From: SOIA01 sp050116035
GTDB lineage: Bacteria > Acidobacteriota > Aminicenantia > Aminicenantales > Aminicenantaceae
Assembly (NCBI GenBank): GCA_050116035.1
Contig: JASFPJ010000005.1
Location: 1 to 32,025, forward strand
Length of the DNA stretch: 32,025 nt
Reading direction: 5' to 3'
In this document: one piece after another, positions 8,357-16,580 of the stretch
Numbering within the stretch: the stretch's first letter is position 1
Layout: the number at the start of each line of letters is the position of its first letter
Translations under genes and position numbers: made by a program
The notes under the pieces: model-generated
What the model saw: the letters and a program-made list of their open reading frames with translations, nothing else
Databases searched by the model: none
What the model was told of the DNA's origin: nothing

Positions 8357-10024
8357 ATGAGTCTAGGAATACTTGCCCTACTCGCCCTTCTCCCAATCAT
8401 TACTGTTTTCGGACTCATCGTACTTTTCAGATGGCCCGCCACCAAAGCCATGCCTGTGGCGTATGCCATCACCTGCTTACTCGCTTTGGCTGTCTGGAAA
8501 GTCCCTTTTCTCCAAATCGCGGCGGCTTCCCTGGATGGTCTCATCACTGCAGCGTCAATCCTGTATATTGTCTTGGGAGCAATTTTGCTTTTAAACCTTC
8601 AGGAGGAGAGTGGTGCAATTTTCGCTATCCGGGGCAGCATGTTCCTCATTTCACCCGACCGGCGTGTGCAAGCCATCATCATCGCCTTTCTCTTTGGCTC
8701 TTTTATTGAAGCATCGGCAGGATTCGGGACACCTGCGGCTGTTGCTGCTCCACTGCTCGTGGCCATTGGCTTTCCAGCCATGGCCGCCGTGATGGTCACA
8801 TTGATTATCCAAAGCACGTGTGTTTCGTTCGGAGCGATCGGCACTCCTATTCTCATCGGTGTCAATTCAGGCCTGAGTGGACAGGCTGAAGTATCGAGCT
8901 ACCTCAATGGAATCAACATGGACTTTATTCCATTCTTGAAAGCCACCGGGGCTAAAGTGGCGATTATTCATGGAATCACCGGGACATTGATTCCCATAAT
9001 ACTGGTTATTATGATGACACGTTTTTTCGGTCAGAAGAAAAGCTGGAAAGAAGGTCTTTCGATCTTTCCGTTTGCGCTCTTTGCCGGCCTTTGTTTCACA
9101 GTTCCTTACACACTGACTGGAATATTCTTAGGCCCGGAGTTTCCTTCTCTGTTTGGCTCTCTATTGGGACTTTTAATCGTTATTCCTCTGGCAAAATCTG
9201 GGTTTCTCATCCCGAAGAAAACTTGGGATTTCCCGCCCAGCGAAACATGGCCTGCCGAGTGGATAGGCCAAAAAATGGATAAAAGGAATACGGCTCAGGT
9301 GAAAATGAGTATAATCAGAGCCTGGTTTCCTTACATGCTGGTCGCCCTCCTTCTCCTTTTCAGCAGGCTCCTGAATCCTCTCAAGGAACTCCTGGCATCT
9401 GTCTCATTGGATTGGACAAACATTTTTCAGACCTCGATCAACACCAGTTTCCCGTTCCTTTATTTGCCAGGCTTTCTGTTTTTTGTGGCTGGTTTGGCAA
9501 CCATCATCTTCCAGAAAATCTCGTTCAGACAGACAAAAATGGTTGTCCAACGCTCCTTTAGAACTATTCTGGGACCAACCATAGCTCTCGGATTCGCCGT
9601 CCCGATGGTCAAGGTTTTTATTAACAGCGGCGTCGCCGATGGATTGGATAAGATGCCAGTTGTTCTGGCTAGTGCAGCCGCTACGTTGATCGGAAAGAGT
9701 TGGACCGGATTCGCAGCCGTCATAGGAGCTATGGGTGCATTCATCGCTGGAAGCAACACCTTCAGCAACATGATGTTTTCTCTTTTTCAGTTCACGACCG
9801 CGCTGAAGACAGGAGCGGTTCCCGGAGTTATCGTGGCCCTTCAGGCCGTTGGTGGGGCGGCAGGGAACATGATTTGTGTCCATAATGTTGTGGCGGCATC
9901 CGCCGTGGTCGGTCTTTTAGGAAAGGAAGGGTTGCTCATCCGGAAAACACTGATTCCTATGACGTATTATCTTATCGTTGCCGCTATAATCGGGATACTC
10001 ATGCTTCAGTTTTTCAAAGTCTGA
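8357..10024 (+). CDS. lctP: L-lactate permease (LctP family)
   Basis: A 555-residue polytopic inner-membrane protein with roughly 13 hydrophobic segments. The family hallmark FLFGSFIEASAGFGTPAAVA lies at about 111-130, and the C-terminal signature AVGGAAGNMICVHNVVAASA is present. LctP proteins import lactate, and glycolate in some cases, with protons. No lactate dehydrogenase genes (lld/lut) are adjacent, so it stands alone as a single-gene unit between a divergent small membrane protein and a convergent DUF1460 gene. The start ATG has no clear Shine-Dalgarno. A TTGACT at 8321 with a poor -10 at 8344 would put the transcript start almost at the ATG. Family assignment is firm; the exact carboxylate is not visible. 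Confidence 0.93.
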   Translation: MSLGILALLALLPIITVFGLIVLFRWPATKAMPVAYAITCLLALAVWKVPFLQIAAASLDGLITAASILYIVLGAILLLNLQEESGAIFAIRGSMFLISPDRRVQAIIIAFLFGSFIEASAGFGTPAAVAAPLLVAIGFPAMAAVMVTLIIQSTCVSFGAIGTPILIGVNSGLSGQAEVSSYLNGINMDFIPFLKATGAKVAIIHGITGTLIPIILVIMMTRFFGQKKSWKEGLSIFPFALFAGLCFTVPYTLTGIFLGPEFPSLFGSLLGLLIVIPLAKSGFLIPKKTWDFPPSETWPAEWIGQKMDKRNTAQVKMSIIRAWFPYMLVALLLLFSRLLNPLKELLASVSLDWTNIFQTSINTSFPFLYLPGFLFFVAGLATIIFQKISFRQTKMVVQRSFRTILGPTIALGFAVPMVKVFINSGVADGLDKMPVVLASAAATLIGKSWTGFAAVIGAMGAFIAGSNTFSNMMFSLFQFTTALKTGAVPGVIVALQAVGGAAGNMICVHNVVAASAVVGLLGKEGLLIRKTLIPMTYYLIVAAIIGILMLQFFKV

Positions 10025-10077
10025 TGCGGTTTTTTGATTTACCAGAAGGAAGGCATTAAAAAAATTTTTCGATTCTC

Positions 10078-10992
10078 TTACTCTTCAGCTAATTCCAAAG
10101 GTCTGGCGATCGTGATCCCTGTGTGGGTTTTGACGGATTTGATATATTTATGAATCTGCACATCCAAGAGAACTTTTTTCATTGCTGAGGATGCATGCAA
10201 AAACCTGACTTTATTTTTCTCATCTCGAAAAATTAGTCCTGTATGGGAATAATCCAATCCCTTTTTATTCGTGGCCACAGCAATGATATCGCCAGTCTGG
10301 AGTCGTTTGTTCACACTTTTTATTTCTTTCCTGGGGATATACCTGTGTTTTCGTTTATTGATTTCCCCCTCGATCCCGATTATAGTTTCGATAAATTCCG
10401 GGAACTCTCTGAGCGCCTGATAATATCCGGGATTCTCTGACATGAATGACACTCGAATCGGATAATCTTCCCCGCCAAGTTCTTCAGTGATGTTTCTCAC
10501 CACGCTTTTTTCTTCGTTGTCCTGGATCCAGTCTGAGGTGTAATGGAGGCGTGAGGTGTAATCTGTCAGGATGCCTTTTCTGTAGCGTGTAAACGTGAGT
10601 TCCGCAAGGAAGTCTTCAAATGTTGTGTTTCCCTTTTTCAAGATCCTTGCCATGCACAGAACATTTTCAAAAAAAGTGACGCAATCCAGCCCAGTCAAAT
10701 CCACACGACAGATTTCCGGTCCTCTGCCTTCTAGAGTGCCTCCGACATAATCTGTTCCGATGAAAAGAGTGGCGATTTTTCCCATGCATTCACCAATGGG
10801 AAAAGATGCCCATTCCTCTTTTAATGCTCTCTGGATAATCCAGGAAAAGACTTCGCGTGTCTTGGCTTCCTTTTCCTGATCGATCCGCAAATTTACATGG
10901 CGCTTCCAGTCATTCAGGAAGAAAGGCTCTTTTTTTATAAAGAACAAGGCTCCCATAAAAGCAGTGGATTGGAGAAATTCACGACGTCTCAT
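10078..10992 (-). CDS. DUF1460 family, N-acetylmuramoyl-L-alanine amidase-like hydrolase, exported
   Basis: A 304-residue protein opening with MRRREFLQSTAFMGALFF, a twin-arginine-like export signal. The mature part matches the NlpC/P60-related DUF1460 fold. Cys104 in GLDCVTFFEN is the expected nucleophile, His250 in DYSHTGLIF is the general base, and LHASS near 265-269 is a further conserved element. DUF1460 proteins are thought to act on cell-wall muropeptides or related amide bonds in the periplasm. It lies 34 bases after the PLP decarboxylase and may share its transcript, although no pathway link is evident. It converges with lctP with 53 bases between the stops and no clear terminator. 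The Shine-Dalgarno is weak (AAGG, distant). Confidence 0.85.
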   Translation of the reverse strand: MRRREFLQSTAFMGALFFIKKEPFFLNDWKRHVNLRIDQEKEAKTREVFSWIIQRALKEEWASFPIGECMGKIATLFIGTDYVGGTLEGRGPEICRVDLTGLDCVTFFENVLCMARILKKGNTTFEDFLAELTFTRYRKGILTDYTSRLHYTSDWIQDNEEKSVVRNITEELGGEDYPIRVSFMSENPGYYQALREFPEFIETIIGIEGEINKRKHRYIPRKEIKSVNKRLQTGDIIAVATNKKGLDYSHTGLIFRDEKNKVRFLHASSAMKKVLLDVQIHKYIKSVKTHTGITIARPLELAEE

Positions 10993-11026
10993 TTAGTTAT
11001 GAGCCTTGATCCCTTTTTCCTCCTCA

Positions 11027-12439
11027 TTATTTATCCAGCTTTTTGGCTGCGTTTCTAATTATCTCAAATGCTTGCTCCACCTCGGCTTGATGGGTCCGAA
11101 AACTGAGTATGCACACTCGGATGACGAATTTTCCTTTGAGCAATGTACTGGAAAGGAACAGTTTTTTGCTTTTAACGATGTACGCGAGCAATTTCCGGTT
11201 GAATTCTTCCACATTCCCTTTTTTGGGTCGATAGCGGAAGGCTATCACTGAAAGTTCAGGCACATTCAGACATTCAAATCCTGGTTCCTCGAGAAAGCGT
11301 TTGTACATCCATTGTGTTAACTGTAATTTTTCAGTAAGGTTCTCCCGGAATGCCTTCACGCCGAATAACTTAATAGGCAGCCACACGCGCAAACCACGAA
11401 AGGAACGCGACAGCTCGGGCGAATACTCCGATGCATCCATCTCCCACTCGGGAGTTGCGTGGTCCATCAGGTATTCGGCGGTCAGCATGTGAGCGGACCG
11501 GAGAAGCTCACCCTCTTTAACCAGCAAGCTTCCCGAGCCATAAGGGATAAACAATCCCTTATGGGGATCAAGTACGATGGAATCGGATCGGTCGAGTCCT
11601 TTGAGCACCTTTTTTCCTTCTTGACAAAGGTTGAAAAAGCCTCCGTACGCCGCATCAATGTGGAACCAAAGTCCGTATTTCTTTGCTAAATCCGCCAACT
11701 GAGGCAGTGGATCCACAGCCCCAGAATTCGTGGTGCCTGCATTTCCGACGAGGAAAAACGGTTTCCGCCCCTTTTTCAAATCTGCCTTGATGGCTTTATC
11801 AAAATACTCTGGCACAGCTCTATAATTTCTATCCACTGATAACAAACGGATATTCTGTTCAGGGATTCCAGCCAATAGAGCCACTTTCATCACGCAGTGA
11901 TGGGTTTGGTCAGAAGCGTATACGACCCCCTGATTGATATCCTCACCCAGAAGGTGCTTTCTTGCCGTCACGACAGCGCTGAAATTAGCTAGAGAGCCAC
12001 CGCTTGTTAAAATGCCGCGTGCAGATTGAGGATAGCCCATCCATTCAGCGAACCATTCCAGAACATTCGTTTCCAGCCGAACAGCCGCTGGAGCGGCGAA
12101 CCAGGCTCCGGTAAAACGATTGGTGGCTGCTCCCAAGAAGTCTGCGACCGCCGAGGGATACAGACCGCCTCCAGGAATATAACCCAAATAAGCTGGATGC
12201 GGAGTGTTGATAGAAACAGGGATCACTTTATTCATAAAAATATCGAGTAAAGACTCGAAATTCGTTCCTTTTTCAGGACACGGCTCTCGCAAGGATTTGA
12301 CGATCTCCTTACTATTATCCAGGTTTGAACGCGGAGCCTCCGGCAGGTTGATTATATGATTGACCACGGCTTCGACAGCGGACTTTCCCATGCGCAGCAT
12401 GGCCTCGGGCGAAAGTTCAAGGTCAGTAACTTTTTTCAT
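11027..12439 (-). CDS. Group II pyridoxal-dependent amino-acid decarboxylase
   Basis: A 470-residue fold-type-I PLP enzyme of the aromatic-L-amino-acid/glutamate/tyrosine decarboxylase family. Key sites are HPAYLGYIPGG at 81-91, the cofactor-stacking His180 in DQTHHC, GNAGTTNSGAVDP at 232-244, Asp262 in HIDAAYGG, and the Schiff-base Lys294 in LDPHKGLFIPYG. The opening segment and the length suit the aromatic-amino-acid branch, which makes tyramine, tryptamine or phenylethylamine. The substrate cannot be fixed from sequence alone. GGAGG stands six bases before the ATG. No amino-acid antiporter neighbours it, so the familiar acid-resistance arrangement is not present. It sits between a ferredoxin-domain protein upstream (79-base gap) and DUF1460 downstream. 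Confidence 0.9.
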   Translation of the reverse strand: MKKVTDLELSPEAMLRMGKSAVEAVVNHIINLPEAPRSNLDNSKEIVKSLREPCPEKGTNFESLLDIFMNKVIPVSINTPHPAYLGYIPGGGLYPSAVADFLGAATNRFTGAWFAAPAAVRLETNVLEWFAEWMGYPQSARGILTSGGSLANFSAVVTARKHLLGEDINQGVVYASDQTHHCVMKVALLAGIPEQNIRLLSVDRNYRAVPEYFDKAIKADLKKGRKPFFLVGNAGTTNSGAVDPLPQLADLAKKYGLWFHIDAAYGGFFNLCQEGKKVLKGLDRSDSIVLDPHKGLFIPYGSGSLLVKEGELLRSAHMLTAEYLMDHATPEWEMDASEYSPELSRSFRGLRVWLPIKLFGVKAFRENLTEKLQLTQWMYKRFLEEPGFECLNVPELSVIAFRYRPKKGNVEEFNRKLLAYIVKSKKLFLSSTLLKGKFVIRVCILSFRTHQAEVEQAFEIIRNAAKKLDK

Positions 12440-12518
12440 GGGTTACCTCCACAATACAGGATGATTATTCATGACTTTCATACACACTAAAGACTTTTTT
12501 GGCATCCGAGCTCAGTCA

Positions 12519-13364
12519 TTACCAAATGGACGAAGCGATGGGATCAGCTGAACGCTCATTCAGTGAAATAGCATCATTTGAGCATACAGAGCGGCAGATA
12601 CCACACCCGTAACACTTCCTGGGATCGATCATGCTCTTTTCAAGAGCAGCGCTGTAACCTATGGCTCCAAACTGGCAGACAAGCATACATTGCCGGCAGC
12701 CATTACACAAATCTGGATTAACCTCAGCAATATATTCGGCCCGGAACATGACCGGAAGGCTATGGGTAACCGTTGTTCTCATGGCTAGACAATCCGACCT
12801 GTCGCAATTGCAGATGCCTCCAATGAATGGGGCCATAAATGTCCAGACGGTATGACAAAGACCGTCTTTTTCGTGTTCACGCATAAACGACAGAGCTTCT
12901 TCTTTACTGAACTGCTCAATTCCAGCGGTATTTGGACCTGTCATATAATCTTCATCGATCTCACGAATGATCCGGGCTAACTCTCCTCCTTGAGGCGCCA
13001 GGCTAACTCCGAAGCAGTATCTTTGCTCAGAACCCAAAGTGATGTGGCGGCAAATGCATGTATAGCGGGCGACTGATGTAACAAAACCAAATATGCGTTC
13101 AACTTCTTCGATGGGGACAACCTGACCGAAATGCTTCTTTTTCATCTTGCTCGAGACACGGCGGATTATCGCCCGTTGTACGAAACCAGGTGCATTATCC
13201 AGGTCATTCAATCTCTGAGCACTTTTCCGAAGGGATCCAGGATTTTTAAAAAAATCTATGATGAAATTGCGCCGGCGGAGGTCACTCAGTAAGTCCTCAG
13301 AATAATTATTCGCTTCCAGATACCACTTGCGTCCCTCTCCATGTTTATGACAGAACTCACACAT
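12519..13364 (-). CDS. Cysteine-rich protein with C-terminal 2x[4Fe-4S] ferredoxin domain
   Basis: 281 residues. The C-terminal part has two complete cluster motifs: Cys220-x2-Cys223-x2-Cys226-x3-Cys230 and Cys251-x2-Cys254-x2-Cys257-x3-Cys261. The N-terminal 200 residues contain further cysteines: a CxxC at 2-5, CIC at 103-105, Cys117, Cys170, and CNCDRSDC at 185-192. The spacing suggests additional metal or cluster sites. There is no signal or membrane segment, so it is a cytosolic electron carrier or redox subunit. It follows the CDF transporter by 30 bases and has AAGGGAAG upstream of the ATG, so the two are probably cotranscribed. I recognise the ferredoxin part but not the N-terminal domain. 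Gap 12440-12518 shows nothing. Confidence 0.8.
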   Translation of the reverse strand: MCEFCHKHGEGRKWYLEANNYSEDLLSDLRRRNFIIDFFKNPGSLRKSAQRLNDLDNAPGFVQRAIIRRVSSKMKKKHFGQVVPIEEVERIFGFVTSVARYTCICRHITLGSEQRYCFGVSLAPQGGELARIIREIDEDYMTGPNTAGIEQFSKEEALSFMREHEKDGLCHTVWTFMAPFIGGICNCDRSDCLAMRTTVTHSLPVMFRAEYIAEVNPDLCNGCRQCMLVCQFGAIGYSAALEKSMIDPRKCYGCGICRSVCSNDAISLNERSADPIASSIW

Positions 13365-13394
13365 TTTGGCTTCCCTTCTTTCAATTGATGCAGA

Positions 13395-14333
13395 TTATTT
13401 GTTCTCTGCCTCCAGGTATATTTTTGCATTGGGAATGATCTCTTTTATCTTCTTTTCAATCCTATCGTTCAACTCTTCAAGCTCATCAACTACCAGGTCG
13501 TCTCTGTAATTCAACTCAAGTGTGACCAACACTTCATCTGAGCTGAGGTGCATGGTTTTCAGAGTGATGATCTTCTTTACCTCGCCGAATGAATGGACCG
13601 CTTTGAGAATTTTTTTTCTCTTTAGGGGTGTGACGGCCTCCCCGACTAAAAGCTTTTTTGTCTCAAAAGCGAGAAAAACTGCAAAGATCATGAGCAGAGC
13701 GCCAATGAGGATAGAAGCGATGGCATCAATAATCAAGATTCCTGTGAAATGTGCCAGAGTAATGGCCACGGCAGCGATTAGAAGGCCTGCAAGCGCGAGT
13801 GAATCTTCAAACAAGACTGTCAGTGTGACGGGGTCTTTACTGTGCTTTATAGCTTCTATTATATTCTTGTGCTGCTCGATCCTCATCTCTTCTTTAATGT
13901 TCTTCACTGCAATCCTGAGCGCATAAGTTTCGAACACGAAAGCCACGGCAATCGCCAGATAGGCCAGTCCGATATGTTGGATCGGTTCTGGATTCAGGTA
14001 TTTATGATATCCTTCTCTGATAGATAACGTCCCCGCCACTCCGAATAAGATAATGGCCACCATGAATGACCAGAAGAACTGCTCTTTCCCATGCCCAAAC
14101 CGATGGCGTTCATCCGGTGCTTTCTGGCTCTTCTTCAGACCATAAAGCAGAAGGATTTGATTGAAAGTATCAGAGACAGAATGGTAACCCTCTGCAAGCA
14201 TTGAGGACGAGCCGCTCAGCAGAGCCGCGATCAGCTTGAAGACAGCAATCCCGAGATTCGCAAACAAAGCAGCGAGTACGGCTTTCTTACATTCTCGATG
14301 CATAGGCTCAGACCCTGATCGCAGCTGGCTCAT
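13395..14333 (-). CDS. Cation diffusion facilitator (CDF) family metal transporter
   Basis: A 312-residue inner-membrane protein with about six transmembrane segments and a soluble C-terminal domain. HSVSDTFNQ at 51-59 supplies the His-x3-Asp metal site of helix 2. HRFGHGKEQFFWSF at 77-90 is the loop seen in the ZnT9-like branch. FEDSLALAG in helix 5 holds the acidic pair. CDF proteins export Zn2+, Fe2+, Mn2+ or Co2+ against protons; the metal cannot be read from this sequence. The ATG at 14333 has no Shine-Dalgarno, while an internal ATG at 14303 (MHRECKK) has AGGG nine bases upstream and may be the true start. It leads a probable two-gene unit with the ferredoxin-domain protein. Confidence 0.9.
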   Translation of the reverse strand: MSQLRSGSEPMHRECKKAVLAALFANLGIAVFKLIAALLSGSSSMLAEGYHSVSDTFNQILLLYGLKKSQKAPDERHRFGHGKEQFFWSFMVAIILFGVAGTLSIREGYHKYLNPEPIQHIGLAYLAIAVAFVFETYALRIAVKNIKEEMRIEQHKNIIEAIKHSKDPVTLTVLFEDSLALAGLLIAAVAITLAHFTGILIIDAIASILIGALLMIFAVFLAFETKKLLVGEAVTPLKRKKILKAVHSFGEVKKIITLKTMHLSSDEVLVTLELNYRDDLVVDELEELNDRIEKKIKEIIPNAKIYLEAENK

Positions 14334-14536
14334 TCAAAAAGCCAGCATCAGCACGAAAATTTATTCAATAATAAACTCAGAGTACTCAAAAGACTTGTTG
14401 AAGTGAATTCTGTGCGGCAAAAAAAAATGTAATCCTAAAGTATCCGCACCATCTTCTCACGCAGACAAATGCAGGAAATGCGTTCTTGAGTTTGCCTTGA
14501 GGCCATGTCGTCCCGTGAGAGGCCCCATTCATTCGT

Positions 14537-14968
14537 TTAAAGTATCTCTAAAACTTCCAAATCAAACACGAGAGTCTTCCCGGCAAGCGGATGATTGGCA
14601 TCCAGCCTGACGGTTTCATCCAGTATTTCAGTCACGACAACATGCGCAGCCTGCCCCTGTTGATTAACAAGCTGAAGCCTCATCCCGACCTCAGGAGTGA
14701 TACCCTCGGGAACGTTTTTTTTCGGTATCTCGATGAGGAGATTCTCATCATAACTGCCATAGGCATCGTTAGCTGGAATTGTCACAGTCTTTTTTTCTCC
14801 GATTTTCAAACCGACTACTGCATCTTCAAATCCTTTAATGACATTTCCTGCTCCAACTTCAAACTGAAGTGGCTGTCTGTCTAGAGAAGAATCAAACTCT
14901 TTGCCGTCATCCAGTCTTCCGGTATAATGAACTTTGACAGTATCTCCCTTGTTGACTTTCTCTGCCAT
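14537..14968 (-). CDS. FKBP-type peptidyl-prolyl isomerase, SlyD-like without metal-binding tail
   Basis: 143 residues. The FKBP half shows VKVHYTGRLDDGKEFDSS, QFEVGAGNVIKGFEDAVVG and GEKKTVTIPANDAYG. An insert-in-flap domain follows, and the SlyD end signature is DANHPLAGKTLVFDLEVLEI. The His/Cys-rich nickel-binding tail of classical SlyD is absent, as in short SlyD homologues. It should catalyse proline isomerisation and act as a folding chaperone in the cytosol. GAGG lies five bases before the ATG. It follows the RRM gene by 31 bases, so the two are likely one transcript. The 203-base gap upstream of the CDF gene (14334-14536) contains no gene or clear hairpin. Confidence 0.94.
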   Translation of the reverse strand: MAEKVNKGDTVKVHYTGRLDDGKEFDSSLDRQPLQFEVGAGNVIKGFEDAVVGLKIGEKKTVTIPANDAYGSYDENLLIEIPKKNVPEGITPEVGMRLQLVNQQGQAAHVVVTEILDETVRLDANHPLAGKTLVFDLEVLEIL

Positions 14969-14999
14969 AATTACCTCATGAACAAAAAAATGAACAGCT

Positions 15000-15254
15000 C
15001 TATTCTCTTCTTGGCCTAGCGAAATTCACACGGATATTCCTACCATCCACTTCAGAGTCGTTAAGCTCCTGAATTGCTTTTTCACCATCATCTTTATTCG
15101 CCATCTCTACAAACCCAAAACCTTTTGACCTGTCTGAATATCGGTCCTTGATAATTTTTGCAGATACAACTTCACCATACTTTGCGAAAAGTTCTTGGAG
15201 AGCTTCCTCTGTCATTCTGTAGTTCAAGTTACCGACATAAATCTGGACTGCCAT
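15000..15254 (-). CDS. Single-RRM RNA-binding protein
   Basis: An 84-residue protein that is essentially one RNA-recognition motif: RNP2 IYVGNL at 5-10, RNP1 KGFGFVEM at 44-51, and a basic end FARPRRE. Bacterial proteins of this size (the Rbp type, best known in cyanobacteria) bind single-stranded RNA and often respond to cold or growth phase. I place the start at ATG 15254. A GTG at 15266 is in frame but lies inside the GAGGTG ribosome-binding site four bases before that ATG. The AT-rich leader and the following FKBP chaperone gene (31 bases on) suggest a shared stress or RNA/protein-folding role. That role is inferred. Confidence 0.93.
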   Translation of the reverse strand: MAVQIYVGNLNYRMTEEALQELFAKYGEVVSAKIIKDRYSDRSKGFGFVEMANKDDGEKAIQELNDSEVDGRNIRVNFARPRRE

Positions 15255-15631
15255 GATACACCTCACAAAAAAAATAAATTCTCCTCAAACGAAACACCGC
15301 TTTTTGCAGCTAATAAAAAGAAGTGAACGCTCGGGACGGCTCAATTATCTGATATTCAAAAAAAATAGGCAAGAATTCTTTTGAAGTGCATTTTGGCTGT
15401 AATACTTTCATCGCAAGATACAAAGTAAATGTAGAAATCTGCTCTATTATCGTTGTTCCAGGAAAATTTTCATACGGGAACCTTCCTGGCAAAAGTTTTT
15501 CACTTGAATTATTCTCCCCGACTATCAGATAGGTTTGATTCTCAAGAAAATGGGGACTGTCCCTTTTAGCCCTTATTTTAAGAGAGAGGGACTTCCTCTT
15601 TTTTTAAGAAGCAGTAAATTGTTGGCAGATT
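15255..15631. other. 377-base intergenic region between the ferredoxin gene and the RRM gene
   Basis: No gene is supported here. It contains the leader of the RRM gene with an AT-rich tract beside the GAGGTG site, and a short perfect palindrome GGGAC-T-GTCCC at 15553-15563. It also has a five-pair hairpin, AGAGG (15585-15589) with CCTCT (15595-15599), followed by seven T. The hairpin and T-run read as a terminator only on the plus strand, where no gene lies upstream for about 5 kb, so its role is unclear. At the ferredoxin end there is a short repeat shared with the regulator gene. Confidence 0.5.
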
Positions 15632-15646
15632 TTATGAATAGCTCAG
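15624..15646 (-). repeat. Copy 1 of a 23-base near-identical repeat at a gene 3' end
   Basis: This stretch, overlapping the last codons and stop of the ferredoxin gene, matches 16581-16603 in the same orientation at 21 of 23 bases. Both copies are preceded (on the plus strand) by AAGAAG, at 15606-15611 and 16573-16578, with a longer spacer in this copy. On the minus strand it encodes Leu-Ser-Tyr-Ser-stop. Confidence 0.7.
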
Positions 15647-16441
15647 ATTAGCAGAACTACGGGAAACGAGCTGTCCGTCAATTCCGATGACAACCTTTTT
15701 AACATTTATCTTGGCTCCGGAAAGCTCAACCGCTTCCTCCACAATCCTGTACAAGCCTGAACAACAAGGCACAGTCATGATCGCCACGGTTAGAGAATAT
15801 ATGGTGTTATTTTTAAGAATCTCGGCGATTTTCTCAACATATGAAGTCGTATCATCCAGCTTGGGGCAGGCGATTACTAATTTCTTCCCTTTAAGCAGGT
15901 TCTGATGGAAGCTGCCCAGAGCAAAGGCAGTGCAGTCTGCAGCAATCAAGAGGTCACTTTCATTAAAATAAGGGGCATAGGGGGAAACTAGATGAAGTTG
16001 AATGGGCCATTGGGACAATTCCGAAACGGTAGAAACGGATTGATGGCTGCTCGATTCTGGATTTCTCTGGATTTCCCCCGCCACGCTCCCTGGGCAGCCC
16101 AGTGGAGTGGAGCAGGCTTCCTGCATCCCCTTTCCCTCTTTGCTCTTTTCCTCTTCTTCAATCCCATGAACATGCACTGCGGCTTCTTCCCCTCGAGTTT
16201 TCAAGACGTGTTTGTAGGTAGCCTGCGGGTCGTACTCTTCGCTTTCCTTCTCTACGATTTTCAGGGCATCAGTCGGGCAGACATCCAGACAAGCCCCCAT
16301 CCCATCGCAGTAGATCTCCTTCGCCAGGACAGCTTTGTTTTCCTCATCCAAGACCAGGGCTCCTTCTGCACAGGCTTCAGTGCACAATCCACATCCATCA
16401 CACTTATCTCTATCAATCTCGATGATTTTTCTTTTGGCCAT
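15632..16441 (-). CDS. Dicluster ferredoxin-domain protein, probable Crp/Fnr target
   Basis: 269 residues. The first cluster motif is complete: Cys14-x2-Cys17-x2-Cys20-x3-Cys24. The second reads Cys45, Met48, Cys51, Cys55, so the second cysteine is replaced by Met, which suggests a three-cysteine cluster ([3Fe-4S] or labile [4Fe-4S]). A charged linker (60-130) contains CSTPLGCPGS. The C-terminal 120 residues hold more cysteines: LIAADCTAFALG, VIACPKLDD and TVPCCSGLY. I recall proteins of this shape near Crp/Fnr regulators and hybrid-cluster-protein genes in anaerobes; that is from memory. It is probably a cytosolic electron-transfer protein. GGAGAG precedes the ATG. It follows the Crp/Fnr gene by 158 bases, with a symmetrical operator between them. 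No hcp gene is in the window. Confidence 0.8.
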   Translation of the reverse strand: MAKRKIIEIDRDKCDGCGLCTEACAEGALVLDEENKAVLAKEIYCDGMGACLDVCPTDALKIVEKESEEYDPQATYKHVLKTRGEEAAVHVHGIEEEEKSKEGKGMQEACSTPLGCPGSVAGEIQRNPESSSHQSVSTVSELSQWPIQLHLVSPYAPYFNESDLLIAADCTAFALGSFHQNLLKGKKLVIACPKLDDTTSYVEKIAEILKNNTIYSLTVAIMTVPCCSGLYRIVEEAVELSGAKINVKKVVIGIDGQLVSRSSANLSYS

Positions 16442-16476
16442 TAATATCTCTCCTTTATTCCAAATCTTCTAACACC

Positions 16477-16518
16477 ATAATAAGGATTTTCTTGGGAGAG
16501 TTCCTTGACTTAAGTCAA
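16477..16518 (-). promoter_or_regulatory. Fnr-type promoter: palindrome TTGACTTAAGTCAA plus -10 TATTAT
   Basis: 16505-16518 is a perfect 14-base palindrome of the Crp/Fnr type (TTGAC-N4-GTCAA). On the minus strand TATTAT lies at 16482-16477. A start point seven bases beyond it (about 16470) puts the palindrome centre near -41.5, the classical class II activator position. A run of T and A bases directly upstream (about 16519-16540) could act as an UP element. The site is 64 bases from the ferredoxin ATG. Confidence 0.6.
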
Positions 16519-16580
16519 AAAAAAAAGATTTTTTTTAAAGAGCGGGGATATCTACTTTTTATAAGAATGAATAAGAAGTC

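Noticed and set aside
14460..14530. GAGGCC direct repeats after the FKBP gene as a terminator
   Set aside because: The possible stem has a 16-base loop and no T-run, so it does not fit an intrinsic terminator.
15310..15492. 60-codon minus-strand open frame between the RRM and ferredoxin genes
   Set aside because: It has no recognisable motif and no clear ribosome-binding site, in an AT-rich gap where a frame of this size is expected by chance.
15553..15563. GGGAC-T-GTCCC palindrome, resembling REP-type elements
   Set aside because: There is a single copy only, the one-base loop cannot form a hairpin, and no RAYT transposase is in the window.
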